From the NCBI GenBank assembly GCA_014860175.1, contig JACZKF010000411.1, positions 1 to 11,509 of the forward strand: a DNA stretch of 11,509 nucleotides, read 5' to 3'. Source of the stretch: Desulfuromonadales bacterium (lineage in GTDB: Bacteria > Desulfobacterota > Desulfuromonadia > Desulfuromonadales > JACZKF01). Every line of letters begins with the position of its first letter. Within the stretch, counting starts at the first letter, position 1. The position numbers were made by a program, and so were the translations under genes. Of the stretch, positions 1 to 7,033 are shown piece after piece. The notes under the pieces were generated by a model. The model was not told the origin of the DNA. It saw only the letters and a program-made list of their open reading frames with translations, and did not search any database.

Positions 1-605
1 CCTCCGCCCTGGGGAAAGACGACGCCCGGGAGATCGTCTTTTCCGGCTGGGAGGCCGAGACCGCCCGTCACATCGGGACCGTGGCCCACGCCTGCCTCGA
101 GCGGATCGCCCGTGACGGCATCGACCAGTGGCCGACGACGCGCCTGGCCGAACTCGAACTCCCCGCCCGCAGCCGCCTTGGCCAACTCGGGGTGGCGGCC
201 GACCGGATGCCGGCGGCGCTGGAGAAAGTCGTGCGCGGGGTGCGCCACGCCCTTACCGGCAGCAAGAGCCGCTGGCTGTTCGGCCCCCGGGCCGAGGCCG
301 GCTGCGAGTTCGAACTCTCCGGTCTGTTCGACGGCAAAGTCATTCATGCCGTCATCGACCGCACTTTCGTCGACGCCGACGGCTGCCGCTGGGTGGTCGA
401 CTACAAACTCAGCGAGCCGCGGGCGGGGCAGGGGAACGATCCCTTCCTGGCCGCCGAAGCCGAGCGCTACCACCCCCAGCTCGCCGCCTATGCCGAGCTG
501 TTCGGCCGCCTGGAGCCGCACCGCCCGGTGCGCGCCGGGCTCTACTTTCCGCTGCTCGACGGGTGGATCGAGATCTCCGTCGACAAACGAAATCCCCTTT
601 CCTGA
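1..605 (+). CDS. AddA/RecB-type exonuclease V, C-terminal nuclease domain (5' partial)
   Basis: The frame is open from the left edge (codons from base 3) to a TGA at 603-605, so only the last ~200 residues of a larger protein are present. They look like the RecB/AddA-type PD-(D/E)XK nuclease domain that ends ATP-dependent helicase-nucleases of double-strand-break repair. Visible signs are a GTVAHACLE helix with the early motif histidine (about base 93), a metal-binding Asp in VIDRTF (Asp codon 357-359), the D-x-K pair in VVDYKLS (Asp codon 399-401), and a downstream Q-x-x-x-Y element (QLAAY). In the family this domain degrades DNA ends until a regulatory sequence is met, in complex with a partner subunit (AddB or RecC/RecD). 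The helicase part must lie left of the window. AddA versus RecB cannot be decided here. The next gene starts 13 bp downstream, so co-transcription is likely. Confidence 0.8.
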   Translation, partial: SALGKDDAREIVFSGWEAETARHIGTVAHACLERIARDGIDQWPTTRLAELELPARSRLGQLGVAADRMPAALEKVVRGVRHALTGSKSRWLFGPRAEAGCEFELSGLFDGKVIHAVIDRTFVDADGCRWVVDYKLSEPRAGQGNDPFLAAEAERYHPQLAAYAELFGRLEPHRPVRAGLYFPLLDGWIEISVDKRNPLS

Positions 606-618
606 GTGATCGCTGACA

Positions 619-1533
619 ATGGATTGGTCTCAAGCATTTGAATTTTTCATGCGGCCGCTGTTCCATCTGGGGGAAACAGCGGTCTCGCTGGTCAGCGTGG
701 CCAAATTCATCATTCTCGTCACGCTGGTCGTCCTGGCGGCGGGTCTGGTGCGGCGCCTGTTGAACACGCGCCTGCTGGCCCGGCTGCCGATGGGGGTAGG
801 GCTGAAGGATGCCATTGGTCGCCTGGTCGGCTACCTGGTCCTCGCTCTCGGCTTGATGGTGGCGCTGCAGACCCTCGGCATCGACATGACCAGCCTGACC
901 GTCCTCGCCGGTGCTCTCGGCATCGGCATCGGGTTCGGCCTGCAAAACATCGTGAGCAATTTCATCAGCGGCTTGATCATTCTCGTCGAGCGGCCGATCC
1001 AACTCGGAGACCGGGTCGAAGTCAGCGGAACCCAAGGCGACGTGGTACGCATTGGCGGACGCAGCACCACCATCCGGACCAACGACAACATCGACCTGAT
1101 CATCCCCAATGCCGAGTTTATTTCCAATCCTGTCGTCAATCTCAGCCACGGTGACCGGAAAGTGCGCATCCGTGTGCCGTTCGGCGTCAGCTACGGCAGT
1201 GTTCCGCGAGAGGTGGAGAAACTCGCCCTGGAAGTGGCGGCCGCCAACGACTATGTCCTGAAGGATCCCCCGCCAAGTGTGCGCTTCATCGGGTTTGGCG
1301 AAAACTCCCTCGATTTCGAGCTGCGTAGCTGGACCGATGATCTGGCGCACCGACCTGGCCTGTTCCGCAGCAACCTCTATTTTGCGCTGTGGGAGAAATT
1401 CCAGGAACACCACATCGAAATCCCTTTCCCCCAACGCGACCTCCACCTGCGCAACCCCATACGCGTCGAAATGTCCGACGGCCAGACGGAACCTTCCCGA
1501 GGAGACCACCACGCCCGGGAAAAAAAAGGTTGA
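619..1533 (+). CDS. MscS-family small-conductance mechanosensitive channel
   Basis: A 304-residue inner-membrane protein of the usual MscS length. Three hydrophobic segments are visible at about residues 27-47, 68-88 and 92-124. The third has the Gly/Ala-rich pore helix of the family (LAGALGIGIGFGLQN), followed by SGLIILVERPIQLGDRVEV, the start of the cytoplasmic beta domain. The remaining ~170 residues fit the beta and alpha/beta cage domains (e.g. IPNAEFISNPVVNLS). The family forms heptamers that open under membrane tension and release solutes during hypo-osmotic shock. The last ~20 residues are charged and probably disordered (ending REKKG). The ATG lies 13 bp after the nuclease stop and has only a weak upstream purine stretch, so translation may depend partly on coupling to the upstream gene. 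Family assignment is firm; gating behaviour is not visible. Confidence 0.93.
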   Translation: MDWSQAFEFFMRPLFHLGETAVSLVSVAKFIILVTLVVLAAGLVRRLLNTRLLARLPMGVGLKDAIGRLVGYLVLALGLMVALQTLGIDMTSLTVLAGALGIGIGFGLQNIVSNFISGLIILVERPIQLGDRVEVSGTQGDVVRIGGRSTTIRTNDNIDLIIPNAEFISNPVVNLSHGDRKVRIRVPFGVSYGSVPREVEKLALEVAAANDYVLKDPPPSVRFIGFGENSLDFELRSWTDDLAHRPGLFRSNLYFALWEKFQEHHIEIPFPQRDLHLRNPIRVEMSDGQTEPSRGDHHAREKKG

Positions 1534-1625
1534 CAAGCCATCTTATGCACGGGCTCAAAGGCGTGAAAAAAGCCAAAAACCTTGCCCTGAGACAGTACCG
1601 CTCAGCAAAAAGAAATGAGGAGACC

Positions 1626-2087
1626 ATGAACAGCATGCGAAGAAAGGATCGGGAAATCACCACTCGGGAGGCTGTTGAGATCCTCGATGCCGGTGAATAC
1701 GGAGTCCTATCGACGGTGGGCGAAGACGGCCAACCGTATGGCGTGCCGCTGAGCTATGTGCACCAAAAAAAAAGAATTTATTTTCATTGCGCGATTGAGG
1801 GACAGAAACTGGAAAATATCAGAAGCAGCGGAAAAGTTTCCTTTTGCGTGATCGGTAACACGAAAGTGTTGCCGGATAAATTCACCACCGACTATGAAAG
1901 TGTTGTTGTTTTTGGTGTTGCGACCGAGGTCAGCGGTCAGGAGAGACACCAGGCTCTTGTGTGGCTGCTGGAAAAATACTGTCCCGATTCTATCGAAGCA
2001 GGTAAGAAGTACATTGAAATTAAAGACCAGATAACAACCGTGATCAAAATTGAAATAAACCATATCAGCGGTAAAGCTCGAAGATGA
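1626..2087 (+). CDS. Pyridoxamine 5'-phosphate oxidase / NimA-like flavoprotein
   Basis: A 153-residue protein with the split-barrel FMN-binding fold of the PNPOx-like/nitroimidazole-resistance (NimA) family. The typical order is present: N-terminal helix (REAVEILDAGEYGVLST), strands with YGVPLSYVH, then KRIYFHCAIEGQKLENIRSSGKV (about residues 49-71) and VSFCVIG, a pattern I know from this family. Members bind FMN or haem and often reduce nitro compounds or have unknown roles; the substrate is not visible. The ATG at 1626 is chosen because GAGGAG ends 3 bases before it and the protein then begins where the family begins. The same frame is open upstream to 1389, but that part overlaps the channel gene. 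The coding sequence is much more AT-rich (three 60-base lines count 42-43% GC) than the channel gene (62%), which suggests acquisition. It contains an A9 run at 1765-1773. Confidence 0.85.
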   Translation: MNSMRRKDREITTREAVEILDAGEYGVLSTVGEDGQPYGVPLSYVHQKKRIYFHCAIEGQKLENIRSSGKVSFCVIGNTKVLPDKFTTDYESVVVFGVATEVSGQERHQALVWLLEKYCPDSIEAGKKYIEIKDQITTVIKIEINHISGKARR

Positions 2088-2269
2088 TTCCCGTAAAGGT
2101 GGGCCTCGGGCATCATCTGCACCCAAATCTGGCCCACCGGTAGAGGGGACAACCGCAGGGAAAGCGATAGTGACGATAGGTTGATTCCGGCTGGGCGGCT
2201 GATACGGTAGGAGGAGCGTTAGTCGGCGGGAAGGGAATGGGGAAATGGGCTATCCGGCAGGAGGTCGCG
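2088..2269. other. Intergenic region with an 8-bp inverted repeat
   Basis: About 180 bp without a gene lie between the flavoprotein stop and the preferred start of the YihY/BrkB gene. It holds a perfect inverted repeat, GGTGGGCC (2098-2105) and GGCCCACC (2131-2138), with a 25-base loop. No T-run follows, so it is not a standard intrinsic terminator; it could be an RNA structure or a protein site. Purine-rich stretches near 2208 and 2228 resemble ribosome binding sites but precede no better gene. No convincing promoter was found: TTGATT at 2181-2186 has only weak -10 partners. Confidence 0.4.
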
Positions 2270-3163
2270 ATGATTCATGGGGTTTCTACCAAGCAGTTTT
2301 TGCGCGCTCTCAGTCAGGAGATCAGCGACGACAATGTCTTTAATGGCGCTGCGGCGCTTGGCTTCTATCTGACGCTGGCGATCTTCCCGGCGATCATCCT
2401 GCTGATGGCCATTATCCCCTATCTGCCCATCGACCGCGTGGACGAGGCGATCATGGATCTGCTGGGACAGGCGCTGCCGGCCGAAGCCTACGACATGGTC
2501 GCGGGGGTCGTGCACGAGGTCACCAGCGAACGGCGCGGTGGGCTGCTGTCCTTCGGCCTGCTCGGGACGTTGTGGGCGGCATCCACCGGAATGTACGCGA
2601 TCATGCAGCAGCTCAACATCACCTACGACGTCAAGGAAGCCCGCAATTTCCTGCGTGCCCGGGCGACGGCGCTCATGCTGAGCCTGCTGTTCGGTCTGCT
2701 GGTGCTCGGCGCCTTTTCCTTGATCGTGCTCGGCGGAGTCATCCAGGACTGGATCGGCGCCCAGCTCGGCTTCAGCGGTGCGCTGCTCACCTTCTTCGTC
2801 ATTTTCCGGTGGGTCGTCATCGTTCTGGCGCTGCTCCTGGGGTTCGCGATGATCTATCGCTATGCACCGAACGTCGAGCAGAAATTCAAGTTTGTCACCC
2901 CGGGCAGCATGTTCGGCGTGATCCTGTTAATCGCCGTGTCGCTCGGGTTCGCCATCTACACCAGCAACTTCGCCGATTACAACGCGACTTACGGCAGCAT
3001 TGGCGCAGTGATCGTCCTGATGTTGTGGCTATACAGCGCCGGGCTGGTGATCCTCGTCGGCTCAGAAATCAATGCCCTGCTCGAGCATTACAGTTCGGAA
3101 GGGAAGCGCAAAGGCGAGAAGAAGGAGGGGGGGCGCCGCGGAGGCGACCCGACGGCGCGTTAG
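2270..3163 (+). CDS. YihY/BrkB (UPF0761) family inner-membrane protein
   Basis: A 297-residue polytopic membrane protein. Family signatures run in order: FNGAAALGFYLTLAIFPAII near the N terminus, GLLGTLWAASTGMYAIMQQL followed by NITYDVKEARNFLRAR, then YRYAPN, and near the C terminus YGSIGAVIVLMLWLYSAGLV followed by GSEINALLEHY. About six membrane segments can be drawn. It ends in a hydrophilic Lys/Arg/Gly tail. Older annotations call the family ribonuclease BN or virulence factor BrkB, but the RNase BN assignment was wrong and its function is unsettled. Start choice: the ATG at 2270 has AGGAGG ending 5 bases upstream. An in-frame ATG at 2237, also preceded by a GGGAAGGG purine stretch, would add 11 residues (MGKWAIRQEVA). 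The next gene, hisF, starts 98 bp later. Confidence 0.9.
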   Translation: MIHGVSTKQFLRALSQEISDDNVFNGAAALGFYLTLAIFPAIILLMAIIPYLPIDRVDEAIMDLLGQALPAEAYDMVAGVVHEVTSERRGGLLSFGLLGTLWAASTGMYAIMQQLNITYDVKEARNFLRARATALMLSLLFGLLVLGAFSLIVLGGVIQDWIGAQLGFSGALLTFFVIFRWVVIVLALLLGFAMIYRYAPNVEQKFKFVTPGSMFGVILLIAVSLGFAIYTSNFADYNATYGSIGAVIVLMLWLYSAGLVILVGSEINALLEHYSSEGKRKGEKKEGGRRGGDPTAR

Positions 3164-3261
3164 CCCTGGGCCACTTCGATCAAGAAACATAGTGTCGCAC
3201 CCAAGGAGTGCATGCGCGAAGGCACCGAGAGGGGCGGCGATTCTGCTGACGGGAGGAAATG

Positions 3262-4026
3262 ATGGGAACAATCAAGATCATGCCGTGCCTCGACATGAAA
3301 GACGGTCGCGTTGTAAAAGGTATAAATTTTGTAAATCTGCAAGATGCCGGCGATCCGGTGGAAAACGCGAAATTTTATCAAAGCGAGGGGGCTGATGAAC
3401 TGGCCATGCTCGATATTGCCGCAACTCTGGAAAACAGAAAAAACCGCCTCGAATGGGTGCAGAGTGTGGCAGCGGTTATTACTATCCCGTTGACGGTCGG
3501 CGGTGGGATTGCAAGTCTGGAAGACATACAGCTGACTCTTTCAGCCGGGGCATCAAAGGTATCGATGAACAGCGCCGCGGTCAAAGACCCCGCTCTGATC
3601 AAAAATGCTGCCCGGGAGTTCGGTTCCGAGCGCATAACCGTGGCCGTCGATGCGCGCAGAAACAAGGAGATGCCATCGGGGTTCGAGCTGGTGGTCTCCG
3701 GTGGCACCAAGCCGGTCGGCAAGGATGCCATCGTCTGGGCGCGGGAGTGCCAGGATCTGGGCGCTGGAACCATTCTGCCGACCAGTATGGATGGCGACGG
3801 CACACGGGCCGGCTACGACCTTGAGTTCACCAAGGCCATCGCCGATGCGGTCACCGTACCGGTAGTCGCCTCCGGCGGCGCCGGAACCCTCGAACATTTT
3901 TACGACGGGGTGGTAAAAGGGGGCGCTCAGGTCCTGCTGGCGGCCTCAGTGTTCCACTTCAGGACTTTTCGCATCCGGGAAGTGAAAGAATACCTCCGCA
4001 GCCGAGGCTTGAGGGTCGATCTTTAG
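3262..4026 (+). CDS. hisF: Imidazole glycerol phosphate synthase cyclase subunit HisF (solitary copy)
   Basis: A 254-residue (beta/alpha)8 barrel of normal HisF length. With HisH this subunit turns PRFAR plus ammonia into imidazole glycerol phosphate and AICAR in histidine synthesis. The general acid/base residues of the family are present: Asp11 in PCLDMKDGRVVKG and Asp130 in VAVDARR. Phosphate-binding segments TVGGGI, SMDGDGT and ASGGAG followed by LEHFY are also present. Starting at ATG 3262 gives a 5-base gap from GGGAGG and puts the catalytic residues at the Thermotoga HisF numbers 11 and 130; ATG 3259 is only 2 bases from the same site. No other his gene is in the window, so this is a displaced or second copy. 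Some family-typical positions differ (LDIAAT for the common LDITAS; LPTSMDGDGT for LLTSMDRDGT). The 5' part is about 47% GC and a later part about 67%. Histidine synthesis is likely, not certain. Confidence 0.88.
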   Translation: MGTIKIMPCLDMKDGRVVKGINFVNLQDAGDPVENAKFYQSEGADELAMLDIAATLENRKNRLEWVQSVAAVITIPLTVGGGIASLEDIQLTLSAGASKVSMNSAAVKDPALIKNAAREFGSERITVAVDARRNKEMPSGFELVVSGGTKPVGKDAIVWARECQDLGAGTILPTSMDGDGTRAGYDLEFTKAIADAVTVPVVASGGAGTLEHFYDGVVKGGAQVLLAASVFHFRTFRIREVKEYLRSRGLRVDL

Positions 4027-4032
4027 GTTCAT

Positions 4033-4067
4033 CCCGGAGAATTCCGGGGCCTTGGCCACCTGTGGCC
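4033..4067. terminator. Two adjacent hairpins between convergent genes
   Basis: CCCGGA (4033-4038) pairs with TCCGGG (4043-4048) around a 4-base loop, and GGCCAC (4054-4059) pairs with GTGGCC (4062-4067). They lie between the stop of hisF (plus strand) and the stop of the lipoprotein gene (minus strand), where a two-way terminator would be expected. No strong T-tract follows on either strand, so they may act with Rho or only protect 3' ends. Confidence 0.4.
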
Positions 4068-4084
4068 GATGGTGACGGTGTTGC

Positions 4085-5959
4085 TTATTTAAGCCAAGAA
4101 ATCTTTAAATCAGCCACATAACCGGTTATCGCGCTGTCTGCCCCATTCGTGTAAGTGGCAACACCGTACAGATACCGATAACTGGGGGCTTCCGAAAGCA
4201 CTTGTTCATTTGCCCCGGTTTGTGACAATTGAGGCCTCGCCGGATCACCCGGTGCTGGGATCGTTCTTGCTGCATCCATGAACGCCTGAAGGCGCATGAC
4301 GCCCGTAAGTTGATCATACGACACCCTGCAGTAATAGGTTACGCCAACCTGGATCGGGATATCCGGAGGATGATACCTGCCACCATCAGACATCGATTGC
4401 TCTTGAAATAGAGTGATTCCGTTGACGCCCCTGTAAAATCCGACACCAATGCCCGGAGCGATCGGAGCAAATCGCAAGCTATTCCAGTCTGATATCTTGT
4501 TGGTTAGCATCCAGATCATGAACTCGGCATTGTTGGATATGCTGGCAAGACGGCACTCAAACTCATGAATAAAATTGCCATTGAAATACCCCGTTCCATA
4601 ATCGGAATACAGATAGGCTACTTCCTTCTGGCGGGAATTGAGAAATTCGGCTCTGTTGGCGGTAATCGTAAATACCGACTCAGGGTCTCTCTTCTGCATC
4701 AGGGTGTAATCGATGAGATCAGTAGAAAGAGGAATGGCGGTGATCGTCACCGAATCACATTGGCTGCTCACCAGCCCGTCATGGACAGTCAGGCTGAGCA
4801 GATAGGTGCCGTCCACATCGGCGATGAAGGTCGGCCGGGCAGCCGTCGGGTCCGACAGGGTAGCCGTGCTGGTCGCCGGCCGGGTGACGAGAGCCCAGGC
4901 AAAGGTCAGCAGGTCGCCGTCGGCATCGGCGCCGCCGCCGCTCAAGCTGACGAGGCTGCCGGTCGTCACCTTCTGGTCCGGTCCCGCCTCGGCAGTAGGG
5001 GCGGAGTTGTGCGTTTCGGCAGTGATCGTCACGTAATCATTCTGGCTGCTCACCAGCCCGTCATCGACAGTCAGGCTGAGCACATAGGTGCCGTCGACGT
5101 CGGCGATGAAGGTCGGCTGGGCAGCCGTCGGGTCCGACAGGGAGGCTGTGCTGGTCGCCGGCCGGGAGACGAGAGCCCAGGCGAAGGTCAGCAGGTCGCC
5201 GTCGGCATCGGCGCCGTCGCCGTGCAAAGTGACGAGGCTGCCGGTTGCCACATTCTGGTCCGGTCCCGCATTGGCAGTAGGGGCGGAGTTGTGCGTTTCG
5301 GCGGTGATTGTCACGTAATCGCTCTGGCTGCTCACCGTTCCGTCATCGACGGTCAGGCTGAGCAGATAGGTGCCGTCCACGTCGGCGATGAAGGTCGGCC
5401 GGGCAGCCGTCGGGTCCGACAGGGAGGCTGCGCTGGTCGCCGGTCGGGAGACGAGAGCCCAGGCGAAGGTCAGCAGGTCGCTGTCGGCATCGGCGCCGCC
5501 GCCGTGCAAAGTGACGAGGCTGCCGGTTGCCACATTCTGATCCGGTCCCGCATTGGCGACGGGGGCGGAGTTGTGCGTTTCGGCGGTGATGGACACCGAA
5601 CCGCTCTGGCTGCTCACCTTTCCGTCGTGGACAATCAGGCTGAGCAGATAGGTGCCGTCCACGTCGGCCGTGAAGGTCGGCCTGACAGCTGTCGGCTCCG
5701 ACAGGACGGCGGTGGTTTGAGCTGGAGTGGAGGTAAATGTCCATTCGTAGGACAACAGGTCGCCATCGCGATCCGAAGATCCGCTGCCGTCCAAGGTCAC
5801 CAGGCTACCGGTTTTCACCTGCTGATCAGGCCCCGCATCGGCGGCGGGAGGATAATTGTCGGGATCATTGTCATCTGACTGACTGCAGGCGGTGACGAAA
5901 AGAAGTACCACCAGCAGCAGGGGCAGAATTGCCAAATTAGTGGAATAGGGTTTTTTCAC
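4085..5959 (-). CDS. Lipoprotein with four PKD-like repeats and a unique C-terminal domain
   Basis: A 624-residue predicted exported lipoprotein. The N terminus has a Lys-rich start (KKPYST), a hydrophobic core and a lipobox VTAC with the lipidated Cys at residue 25, followed by an acidic SQSDDNDPDN linker. Four repeats of about 94 residues follow (about 35-129, 130-223, 224-317, 318-411). Each opens with (N)xxPxAxAGPDQxVxTGSLVxLxG and holds DLLxFAWALVSRP, DPTAARPTFIADVDGTY and LSLTVxDG, the pattern of PKD/REJ-type beta-sandwich domains used as spacers or binding modules on cell surfaces. The last ~213 residues are not repetitive and include FNGNFIHEFECRLAS and YYCRVSY; they might be a LamG/concanavalin-like sandwich, but this is a guess. 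Start choice: GTG 5959 follows GAGGAGG and gives a short lipoprotein signal; ATG 5971 and TTG 5980 are in-frame alternatives. It lies 52 bp after the deacetylase and is probably the last gene of that operon. The C-terminal part is less GC-rich than the repeats. Confidence 0.82.
   Translation of the reverse strand: MKKPYSTNLAILPLLLVVLLFVTACSQSDDNDPDNYPPAADAGPDQQVKTGSLVTLDGSGSSDRDGDLLSYEWTFTSTPAQTTAVLSEPTAVRPTFTADVDGTYLLSLIVHDGKVSSQSGSVSITAETHNSAPVANAGPDQNVATGSLVTLHGGGADADSDLLTFAWALVSRPATSAASLSDPTAARPTFIADVDGTYLLSLTVDDGTVSSQSDYVTITAETHNSAPTANAGPDQNVATGSLVTLHGDGADADGDLLTFAWALVSRPATSTASLSDPTAAQPTFIADVDGTYVLSLTVDDGLVSSQNDYVTITAETHNSAPTAEAGPDQKVTTGSLVSLSGGGADADGDLLTFAWALVTRPATSTATLSDPTAARPTFIADVDGTYLLSLTVHDGLVSSQCDSVTITAIPLSTDLIDYTLMQKRDPESVFTITANRAEFLNSRQKEVAYLYSDYGTGYFNGNFIHEFECRLASISNNAEFMIWMLTNKISDWNSLRFAPIAPGIGVGFYRGVNGITLFQEQSMSDGGRYHPPDIPIQVGVTYYCRVSYDQLTGVMRLQAFMDAARTIPAPGDPARPQLSQTGANEQVLSEAPSYRYLYGVATYTNGADSAITGYVADLKISWLK
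4727..5857 (-). repeat. Four tandem ~282-bp repeats encoding PKD-like domains
   Basis: In reading order the units are 5857-5573 (285 bp, the most diverged), 5572-5291, 5290-5009 and 5008-4727 (282 bp each). The last three are nearly the same at the DNA level, with long identical stretches such as that around the HNSAP codons (near 5570, 5288 and 5006) and ADVDGTY. This points to recent in-frame duplication. Such units can gain or lose copies by recombination without breaking the frame. Confidence 0.88.
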
Positions 5960-6011
5960 GATCCTCCTCATTTTCTGCAATGGAATTGACAGGCACCGGT
6001 TCTCCCCCCGG

Positions 6012-7007
6012 TCAGCGTGGGCATTCCCCTGTGCCGGAATCTGGCCGGGTGGGTTTGGCCAGGACCCTCATCAGCCCTCGGGAATCCATCCGGTTGTGCA
6101 CTCCCATGCGCGGCAGCATGGCGAGGTCCGACCGGCAACTGACATACCCCGGCTCGGCCGTCAGAACAGTCGTAAAGGTGTGGGCCGCGAGCATCTCCAG
6201 ATGGCCCCTGCCGAAATCCTGGCGGGTGCCGTTCGGATGCGCCCAGCAAGTCGTCCGGTGGCCAAGATGGTGGTCGAGGGCTGTCCGGCAGCCGGAGATC
6301 TCCTGCAGGGCTTCGGCCTCACCGAGATGGCTGAGGATGGCATGGCTGACCGTATGGCCGCCAAAGGAGACCAGCCCGTCCGCTTCCATCGCCCTGACGT
6401 CTTGCCAGGTCAGGGGGAGCCACTCCTGCACCAGAGGGTCCTCCTCCCTGCGTTCGACCCCCAGACATTCCTCCAGGTCGGCGATGTTCTTCTGCAACTC
6501 CCGCGGATGCAGTGTCTTGAGGGCCGTTCTGATGGTGCCGAAGGCGGCCCTCCTCTCGGCTGCTGTCTGCAACTCCAGGTGGCCGAAAAGGGAGGTCGGC
6601 AGAGACTGCCGGGGCGTGCGCATCAGCTGATAGGCCAAACGCTCCGGCCAGAACAGCTCGGTCCCATCGATATAGCCGGTGCTGAGGAAAATGGTGGCCG
6701 GAATCCGGTACTTCTGCAGCACCGGGTAAGCCCTGGTGAAGTTGTTCCGGAAGCCGTCGTCGAAGGTGACGGCGACGGCGTACTGCGGCAACGTCCCCGC
6801 CGCGATTCCCCGGGCCATCTCCTGCAGGGAGATCACCTGGGCCTCTTGGGCAAGCAGCGCCATCTGGTCGGCAAACTGCCCGAGGGGGAGGTGGTTCCAC
6901 ATGCCGAAGGGGAGCGGCAGGTCGACGACGCTGTGGTAGGTCAGGATAGTCGCCAGTTTCCGGTTGCGAAACCGGTGAAGGCGCAGCTTCAGGTCAGACA
7001 GGTCCAC
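6012..7007 (-). CDS. Polysaccharide deacetylase (NodB-homology, CE4-like)
   Basis: A 331-residue protein with the NodB/CE4 motifs: TFDDGFRNN (catalytic and metal Asp at about 83 and 84), GGHTVSH (metal His at about 218 and 222) and WAHPNG (about 255-260), the equivalent of the common FxYPxG motif. ILTYHSV at about 21 is the usual first strand. The family removes acetyl groups from N-acetylated sugars in peptidoglycan, chitin-like or exopolysaccharide chains. No signal peptide is seen, so it may act in the cytoplasm on a lipid-linked precursor, or the true start may differ. The GTG at 7007 is the first plausible start after the upstream stop (26 bp gap) and leaves the family core intact; its ribosome site is weak. 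An in-frame extension to 7187 lies inside the acyltransferase gene and is likely not translated. Its place between a sugar transferase and a surface lipoprotein supports a role in surface-glycan modification. Confidence 0.85.
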   Translation of the reverse strand: MDLSDLKLRLHRFRNRKLATILTYHSVVDLPLPFGMWNHLPLGQFADQMALLAQEAQVISLQEMARGIAAGTLPQYAVAVTFDDGFRNNFTRAYPVLQKYRIPATIFLSTGYIDGTELFWPERLAYQLMRTPRQSLPTSLFGHLELQTAAERRAAFGTIRTALKTLHPRELQKNIADLEECLGVERREEDPLVQEWLPLTWQDVRAMEADGLVSFGGHTVSHAILSHLGEAEALQEISGCRTALDHHLGHRTTCWAHPNGTRQDFGRGHLEMLAAHTFTTVLTAEPGYVSCRSDLAMLPRMGVHNRMDSRGLMRVLAKPTRPDSGTGECPR

Positions 7008-7033
7008 AGGGGTCTGCTTTCGGGAAAAGGGGA

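Noticed and set aside
409..1536. 375-codon minus-strand open frame opposite the nuclease and channel genes
   Set aside because: Overlaps two well-supported plus-strand genes and has composition expected of an antisense shadow in GC-rich DNA.
1530..1558. TTGACA box after the channel gene as promoter for the flavoprotein
   Set aside because: A perfect -35 hexamer, but no -10 box at 16-18 bp; TATGCA is only 8 bp away.
4565..5878. 437-codon open frame on the plus strand opposite the PKD repeats
   Set aside because: It is antisense to a gene with a clear signal peptide and repeats. The stop-free frame is explained by a GC-rich 282-bp unit copied in frame, and its protein has no family signature.
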